NCBI GenBank assembly: GCA_965234545.1
Contig: OZ248348.1
Location: 930,001 to 994,000, forward strand
Reading direction: 5' to 3'
Length of the DNA stretch: 64,000 bases
DNA from: Methylotenera sp965234545
Lineage (GTDB): Bacteria; Pseudomonadota; Gammaproteobacteria; Burkholderiales; Methylophilaceae
A program made the translations under genes and the position numbers. The notes below the pieces were generated by a model. The model was not told where the DNA came from. It made no database searches and worked only from the letters and a program-made list of their open reading frames with translations. Within the stretch, counting starts at the first letter, position 1. Each line of letters begins with the position of its first letter. Of this stretch, positions 59,375 through 64,000 are shown in pieces.

Positions 59375-60481
59375 TTAAATATTGGCTGGATCAAAATAAT
59401 CAAAATGGGCACGCTTAACGTTGCAAAAAAGCTCATAGGCTATGCTGCCGGCGCTTTGCGCCACCAAGTTGGCCGAGACTTGCTTACCCCATAATTCAAC
59501 ATGACTGTGTATGCCGGCTGATGGAATAGCACTTAAATCAACATAAAGCATGTCCATGGAAACGCGTCCTAACAATTGCGTCATATGACCGTCTACGGCT
59601 ATTGGGGTTCCAGTCTTGGCTGATCTTGGGTAGCCATCCGCGTAACCGCAGGCCACCACACCAACGCGCATAGCTTGCTCAGCCCGGTATAAGCTGCCGT
59701 AGCCGATAGCATCGCCTTTTTCTAAATGCCGCAATGCGATGATGCGTGAGCTAAAGTGCATCACCGGTTCTAAAACAGGGGCTTGGCTAGAGTCTATGAT
59801 GGGATGGGCGCCATACAACATAATGCCAGGCCTAGACCAATGCTCATGGTTATGAAGGATTGGCTGTAATTGAGGCCAAGCCAACAAGGCGGCAGAATTC
59901 GCTAAGCTGCTAGCATGGCATGGCGCCAAATCAGCCAAGGTGCTCTGAAAAAGCGCGGCTTGTTGATTGCTGTGATCGGAATCGAGATTGTCGGCATTGG
60001 CTAAGTGCGTCATCGGCACTATGCTAGCCACATTTTCATGCCCACTTAGTTGCTGGTAAGCGAGTTGGTAATCTTTAGGCGACAAGCCTAAACGGTGCAT
60101 ACCACTGTCCATCTTCAGCCAAACGTGCAGTGGACGCACTAACTTAGCTGCCAGCAATAGGTCCACCTGCCACTGGGCATGCACCACTGTCCACAAGTTT
60201 TGCTCAGCGATGCAGGCGAGCTCGTCCGCAGCAAAGAACCCTTCCAATAACAAGATGGGCTCAGTCACGCCTGCATCACGAAGTTGCACAGCCTCTTCTA
60301 AACTAGACACGGCAAAGCCGTCAGCTTCATTGCTTAGCGCACGCGCACAATGCACGGCACCGTGTCCATAAGCATTGGCTTTGATCACCGCCATGGCTTT
60401 ACCAGGCCACAGTGCTTTTGCCGAACGGTAATTGTGCCTAAAAGCATCTAAGCGTATTTGAACTGTGGTGGGACGCGACAT
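59375..60481 (-). CDS. alr: Alanine racemase
   Basis: Makes D-alanine for peptidoglycan. The 368-aa fold III PLP enzyme has the Schiff-base lysine in MAVIKANAYGHGAV (about 34), HLANADNLDSDHS, and GYGSLYRAEQAMRVGVVACGYADGYPR with the catalytic Tyr. GRVSMDMLYVDLS completes the active site. Located between tRNA-Pro and ridA rather than between dnaB and radA. Confidence 0.95.
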   Translation of the reverse strand: MSRPTTVQIRLDAFRHNYRSAKALWPGKAMAVIKANAYGHGAVHCARALSNEADGFAVSSLEEAVQLRDAGVTEPILLLEGFFAADELACIAEQNLWTVVHAQWQVDLLLAAKLVRPLHVWLKMDSGMHRLGLSPKDYQLAYQQLSGHENVASIVPMTHLANADNLDSDHSNQQAALFQSTLADLAPCHASSLANSAALLAWPQLQPILHNHEHWSRPGIMLYGAHPIIDSSQAPVLEPVMHFSSRIIALRHLEKGDAIGYGSLYRAEQAMRVGVVACGYADGYPRSAKTGTPIAVDGHMTQLLGRVSMDMLYVDLSAIPSAGIHSHVELWGKQVSANLVAQSAGSIAYELFCNVKRAHFDYFDPANI

Positions 60482-60594
60482 GTTTGAGGGGTTTGGCAGC
60501 GAAGCTAGTTAGGATTAGTTAGCTTGTTATTGTAGCGACTTCCGACTCATAACCCAAGCGGCAAAAGTGAACCTAATAGCTAGTACGCGCGCAT

Positions 60595-60629
60595 AAAAAA
60601 TGGCTTACAGCAAGTTGACTGTAAGCCAT
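60595..60629 (-). terminator. Terminator of tRNA-Pro
   Basis: On the minus strand, ATGGCTTACAG, 8-nt loop, CTGTAAGCCAT, T6. An 11-bp perfect stem that begins 10 bp after the tRNA CCA. Confidence 0.9.
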
Positions 60630-60638
60630 GATTTGAAT

Positions 60639-60715
60639 TGGTCGGGACAGCAAGATTCGAACTTGCGACCCCTAGTCCCCCAGACTAGTACGCTACCAGG
60701 CTGCGCTATGCCCCG
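60639..60715 (-). tRNA. tRNA-Pro (anticodon GGG)
   Basis: 77 nt: 5' CGGGGCA acceptor, D arm TAGCGCAGCCTGGTAGCG, anticodon arm CTAGT-CTGGGGG-ACTAG with GGG, T loop GTTCGAATC and encoded CCA. Unlike the tRNA-Leu at 44.3 kb its stems pair fully, except for expected acceptor wobble. pheT-ihfA-merR-tRNA-Pro is a conserved order. Confidence 0.93.
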
Positions 60716-60796
60716 AACCGATGTCATGGCAAGCCACAACAGGGCGCCATTATAACGCAAAAGCCGAAGCGCGTTAAAACAGCAAGGGAAATAAGC

Positions 60797-61216
60797 TTAA
60801 TTTAATTGGGTACGCAACAACTGGATGATGGCTTGCAGCTCTGACTTCGCATGCGCAAAATTATAGACAGGGACGCCATCATCGGCGCTGGCTACCAACT
60901 CTAACTGAGCACCAACTTGATTTGCTTGCGATTTACTGCTGTCCGTCTCAGCACCCTCTAAGCGATTACGCGCACCGCTTATGGTGAAGCCTTGCTCGTA
61001 CAACAACTCGCGTATGCGGCGAATTAACAATACTTCATGGTGCTGATAATAGCGGCGATTACCGCGACGTTTGACCGGTTTAAGTTGAGTAAACTCCTGC
61101 TCCCAATAACGCAGTACGTGCGGCTTAACACCACAAAGCTCACTGACTTCACCGATGGTAAAGTAGCGCTTGGCGGGGATAGGCGGCAACTGCAATTTTG
61201 GCACTGGCTCACTCAT
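60797..61216 (-). CDS. MerR-family regulator downstream of ihfA
   Basis: 139 aa: winged helix RYFTIGEVSELCGVKPHVLRYWEQEFTQL, RRGNRRYYQHHEVLLIRRIRELLYEQGFTISGARNRL, and a short coiled coil near the C-terminus (ELQAIIQLLRTQL). No Cys metal site, so it is a non-metal MerR of unknown effector. Start MSEPVPK at 61216; linked to ihfA in most betaproteobacteria. Confidence 0.9.
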   Translation of the reverse strand: MSEPVPKLQLPPIPAKRYFTIGEVSELCGVKPHVLRYWEQEFTQLKPVKRRGNRRYYQHHEVLLIRRIRELLYEQGFTISGARNRLEGAETDSSKSQANQVGAQLELVASADDGVPVYNFAHAKSELQAIIQLLRTQLN

Positions 61217-61284
61217 GCTGCATCTTCTCACTTAACACGTAAATGGATAATCCATTAATCCAGCCTCAATATAGAGGCCGATTT

Positions 61285-61578
61285 TTAACTCTGGTAGTTG
61301 GCCTCAACCTTGGCTTTTAGTTTTTGGCTGGCGTGGAAGGTCACCACGCGGCGTGCAGAAATAGGAATCTCTTCGCCTGTTTTTGGATTGCGCCCAGGGC
61401 GCTCTGACTTTTTACGCAGTTCAAAATTACCAAAACCGGATAATTTAACGCTGTCGCCCGCTTCTAAAGCGATGCGCACTTCTTCAAAAAAGGCCTCAAC
61501 CATGTCTTTTGCTTCACGCTTATTTAAACCAACTTGCTCGTAAAGCAAATCCGCAAGTTCAGCTTTTGTTAAGGTCAT
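61285..61578 (-). CDS. ihfA: Integration host factor subunit alpha
   Basis: 97 aa forming IHF with IhfB; bends DNA at specific sites. LTKAELADLLYEQVGLNKREAKDMVEAFFEE, then LSGFGNFELRKKSERPGRNPKTGEEIPISARRVVTFHASQKLK. PGRNPKTGEE in the arm distinguishes IhfA from HU. It starts 102 bp after pheT and might also assist the tRNA-Asn element's integrase. Confidence 0.95.
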   Translation of the reverse strand: MTLTKAELADLLYEQVGLNKREAKDMVEAFFEEVRIALEAGDSVKLSGFGNFELRKKSERPGRNPKTGEEIPISARRVVTFHASQKLKAKVEANYQS

Positions 61579-61680
61579 ACCCTACTCCCATTCATTGCCA
61601 GCCTTTTTTAGGCTTAATTTCTAATTTGTAACGCAGTTAAACTATAAAAAACAGCCCACCTTAGCGAGCTAATTAATGTG

Positions 61681-64000
61681 TTAATTTCTTAGTGTTGCAT
61701 TGCACTCATTTTGCAATAATTGTAGCAGATTTGCCATGACGGTATCGGCATCGCTATCCGTTAATGTTTTTTGAGTATCGTGCATAAGTACTGATAACGC
61801 AAGGCTTTTTTTGTTTTCAGCCACACCCTGACCTTGGTAAATATCGAATAAGGCCACGTCCATCAGCATGGGAATGGCCGCTTTTTTAATGGCCGCCATC
61901 ATGGCGCTAACAGGCATGCTTTCATCCACCACAACCGCCAAATCACGCCGCACCGGTAACAATTTAGAAACTTCCTGGTAAGCCGGAATGCGGCGATTCA
62001 ATATGGCATCCACGTCTAACTCAAACAAAAAAGTGCTTTTAGTTAAATTGTAATGCTGCTGCCATTTTGGATGCAGTTTACCTAACCAACCTATCGGCTT
62101 GCCATCCTGCAGGATGCGGGCAGTTTGACCTGGGTGCAAGGCGCTGTGCTCGGCTTTTTCATAGCTAATCGACAATAAAGCCGAGGCATCGCTAAGCAAG
62201 GCATCAACGTGGGCTTTAATTTCAAAGAAATCCACATCGTTTGCTGCTATAGCCCATTGCTCAGGTCTTGCACTGCCGTAGGCTAAGCCCGCAATGCGCG
62301 TTGTTTCAGCAAATGATGACTGCTGCGCAGTTGCATAATGGTAGCTAGCGCCTAATTCAAACAGCATGGCTCGGTCTTGTTTGCGATTTAGGTTATAAAC
62401 CAAGCTATCCAATAAACCGCCCCATAAACTGCTGCGCATCACGCTTAGGTTGCTAGCAATCGGGTTTTTAAGTTTTATTGGCCTAGGGTTGGCTAGCAAG
62501 TCGGTCTCCCAAGCTTCATCAACAAAGCTGTAGTTCACCAATTCTTGGTAACCGGCGGCAACCATACGATCGCGCAATATGGCTTGATGGGCACGCGCTT
62601 CTGGCGCTTCTAACATGCTTAATGTCGCGACCGGTGCTCGCGCTGGAATGTGATCGTAGCCATGCAGGCGAGCCACTTCTTCAATCAGATCTTCTTCTAT
62701 ACTGATATCAAAACGATAGCTAGGCGGTAGCACGGTGAAAACGCTTTGCTCTAGGGTGTAAGTAAAGCCTAATTGCGTTAACAATTGTGCGACTTTATCC
62801 TCAGCAAAGGGAATGCCCAAAACAGAAACCAAACGACTTAAGCGCAATTTAACTGGCAGCCTGTTTGGCAGCACACCTAGACACTCGGTCACCTCGCCGG
62901 CTTTGCCACCGCACAACTGTTTAATCAAGTGCGTGGCGTATTCCAAGGCCAGACGCGTGTTGGCGAAATCCACACCACGCTCAAAGCGATAGGATGAATC
63001 GGTACTTAAACCCAATCTACGTGCCTTACCGGCAATCACCGTTGGCGTAAAATAGGCGCTCTCTAGAAACACAGCGGTACTGTTTTCGTCGACTGAGGTA
63101 GATTGACCACCCATGATGCCTGCTAAGGCAATCGCCCCGCTGCCATCGGCTATCACTAAGTCATCGCTTTTCAGGCTAACTTCTTGCTCATTTAATAAAC
63201 GTAAGCTTTCGTTTTTTTGCGCAAAACGCACGGTGATGTCGCCGCTTAACTTAGCAGAATCAAATGCATGCATGGGTTGCCCTAACGCTAACAAGACATA
63301 GTTGGTGACATCCACCAGCACATTAATGCTGCGCAAACCACTGCGCTCTAGTCGCTTTACCATCCATGCCGGCGTGCTCACCTTGGCATTCACACCCGTT
63401 ATAAGGCGACCGCAATAGCGTGGGCAAGCTTGCTGCTCCGCCACCACTGCATTGAAGCGATCTGCTGTATCGCTGGGCACCGATTTAATTTCTTCAAAGC
63501 AGGTGGCAGCGCCAGTGATGGCGGCCACATCGCGCGCGATACCAATCAAACTCAAGCAATCGCTGCGGTTAGGTGTTAACTTCAGTGTAAGCAAGTGATC
63601 GTCTAGATCTAAATATTGACGTATATCCTGGCCTACGGGCGCTAGGCTATCTAGCTCCAATAAACCAGTGGCCTCAGCCGTCAAACCAAGCTCCTTAGAC
63701 GAACACATCATGCCAAATGATTCCGCGCCACGTACTTTGGCTTGCTTGATATCAATGCCAGGCAATTGCGCACCCACCAAAGCACAGGGTGCGACTAGGC
63801 CGGCGCGTGCGTTGGCTGCACCGCAAACTATTTGTATGGGTTGCGCTAAACCGACATCAACCGAACAAACTTGCAAACGATCGGCATCCGGGTGTTTTTC
63901 CACACTAATAATCTTGGCCACCACGACCTTGGTAAATGGCGCAGCCACCGGCTGCATGTCCTCCACCTCTAGCCCGGCCATGGTCAAGGCATGACTTAAA
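61681..64000 (-). CDS. pheT: Phenylalanyl-tRNA synthetase beta subunit, N-terminus off the window
   Basis: Visible 773 residues lack only about 20-25 from the N-terminus; the frame stays open to the edge (LSHALTMAGLEVEDM). The order is EMAP-like tRNA-binding domain (about 25-145 of the visible part), B3/B4 editing domain, B5 DNA-binding-like domain (IEEDLIEEVARLHGYDHIP), catalytic-like domain and C-terminal FDX-ACB (FPAxRRDLAVVV as LLPVRRDLAVVVDES). Forms alpha2beta2 with PheS, presumably upstream outside the window. ihfA follows. Confidence 0.96.
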   Translation of the reverse strand, partial: LSHALTMAGLEVEDMQPVAAPFTKVVVAKIISVEKHPDADRLQVCSVDVGLAQPIQIVCGAANARAGLVAPCALVGAQLPGIDIKQAKVRGAESFGMMCSSKELGLTAEATGLLELDSLAPVGQDIRQYLDLDDHLLTLKLTPNRSDCLSLIGIARDVAAITGAATCFEEIKSVPSDTADRFNAVVAEQQACPRYCGRLITGVNAKVSTPAWMVKRLERSGLRSINVLVDVTNYVLLALGQPMHAFDSAKLSGDITVRFAQKNESLRLLNEQEVSLKSDDLVIADGSGAIALAGIMGGQSTSVDENSTAVFLESAYFTPTVIAGKARRLGLSTDSSYRFERGVDFANTRLALEYATHLIKQLCGGKAGEVTECLGVLPNRLPVKLRLSRLVSVLGIPFAEDKVAQLLTQLGFTYTLEQSVFTVLPPSYRFDISIEEDLIEEVARLHGYDHIPARAPVATLSMLEAPEARAHQAILRDRMVAAGYQELVNYSFVDEAWETDLLANPRPIKLKNPIASNLSVMRSSLWGGLLDSLVYNLNRKQDRAMLFELGASYHYATAQQSSFAETTRIAGLAYGSARPEQWAIAANDVDFFEIKAHVDALLSDASALLSISYEKAEHSALHPGQTARILQDGKPIGWLGKLHPKWQQHYNLTKSTFLFELDVDAILNRRIPAYQEVSKLLPVRRDLAVVVDESMPVSAMMAAIKKAAIPMLMDVALFDIYQGQGVAENKKSLALSVLMHDTQKTLTDSDADTVMANLLQLLQNECNATLRN

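Noticed and set aside
1..64000. CRISPR array or rRNA operon
   Set aside because: No regularly spaced repeats of 25-40 bp and no rRNA-like sequence were seen.

Overview
The window is a bacterial chromosome segment, most probably from a chemolithoautotrophic or facultatively autotrophic betaproteobacterium of Nitrosomonadales type. The evidence is the gene blocks: rpsF-priB-rpsR-rplI-dnaB, tpiA-secG-tRNA-Leu, recJ beside an RpfE-like gene, surE-pcm-nlpD and pheT-ihfA-merR-tRNA-Pro. There is also a hopanoid hpnCDE operon and a complete red-type (form IC) RuBisCO operon with cbbX and cbbR. Genus cannot be fixed from the sequence alone.

Layout. 1-4 kb: an edge-truncated methylthioinosine phosphorylase and hpnCDE (squalene synthesis). 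4-10.5 kb: radA, dnaB, the S6 ribosomal operon and uvrB, all on the minus strand. 10.6-13.1 kb: a periplasmic trypsin-like protease, an aspartate aminotransferase and tRNA-Asn. 13.1-20.7 kb: a 7.6-kb integrative element in tRNA-Asn, bounded by 45-bp att repeats. It holds a tyrosine integrase, a TumE/TumA-type toxin-antitoxin pair, an unrecognised 369-aa protein, an AlpA-like HTH protein and a HUH Rep with a YxxKYxxK active site beside a GC-rich inverted-repeat block that may be its origin. Its divergently oriented cargo is a MarR regulator, a recently duplicated NTF2-like gene, a tautomerase and a small membrane protein.

20.8-29 kb: msrB, then an ovothiol operon (ovoA-ovoB) continuing into an Atm1-type ABC exporter, and a Fur-boxed TonB-dependent receptor. 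29.3-35 kb: czcCBA heavy-metal efflux with a DUF3240 gene. 35.4-36.4 kb: HU, a secreted HNH-type nuclease and a 31-aa membrane peptide. 36.5-44.2 kb: the Calvin cycle operon cbbL-cbbS-cbbX-fbp-prk-fba-tpi, with divergent cbbR. 44.3-64 kb: housekeeping genes, namely a degenerate-looking tRNA-Leu, secG, a second tpiA, nnrD, recJ, glnS, birA, coaX, surE-pcm-nlpD (no rpoS follows), a thioredoxin, two flavin oxidoreductases, ridA, alr, tRNA-Pro, merR, ihfA and an edge-truncated pheT.

How it fits together. The core genes support replication, repair and translation. The cbb operon encodes CO2 fixation, RuBisCO reactivation and the recycling of triose to bisphosphate sugars. OvoA/OvoB, MsrB, the thioredoxin and the flavin reductases are all consistent with redox protection. 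The tRNA-Asn element is the clearest accessory region and the best candidate for an undescribed system.
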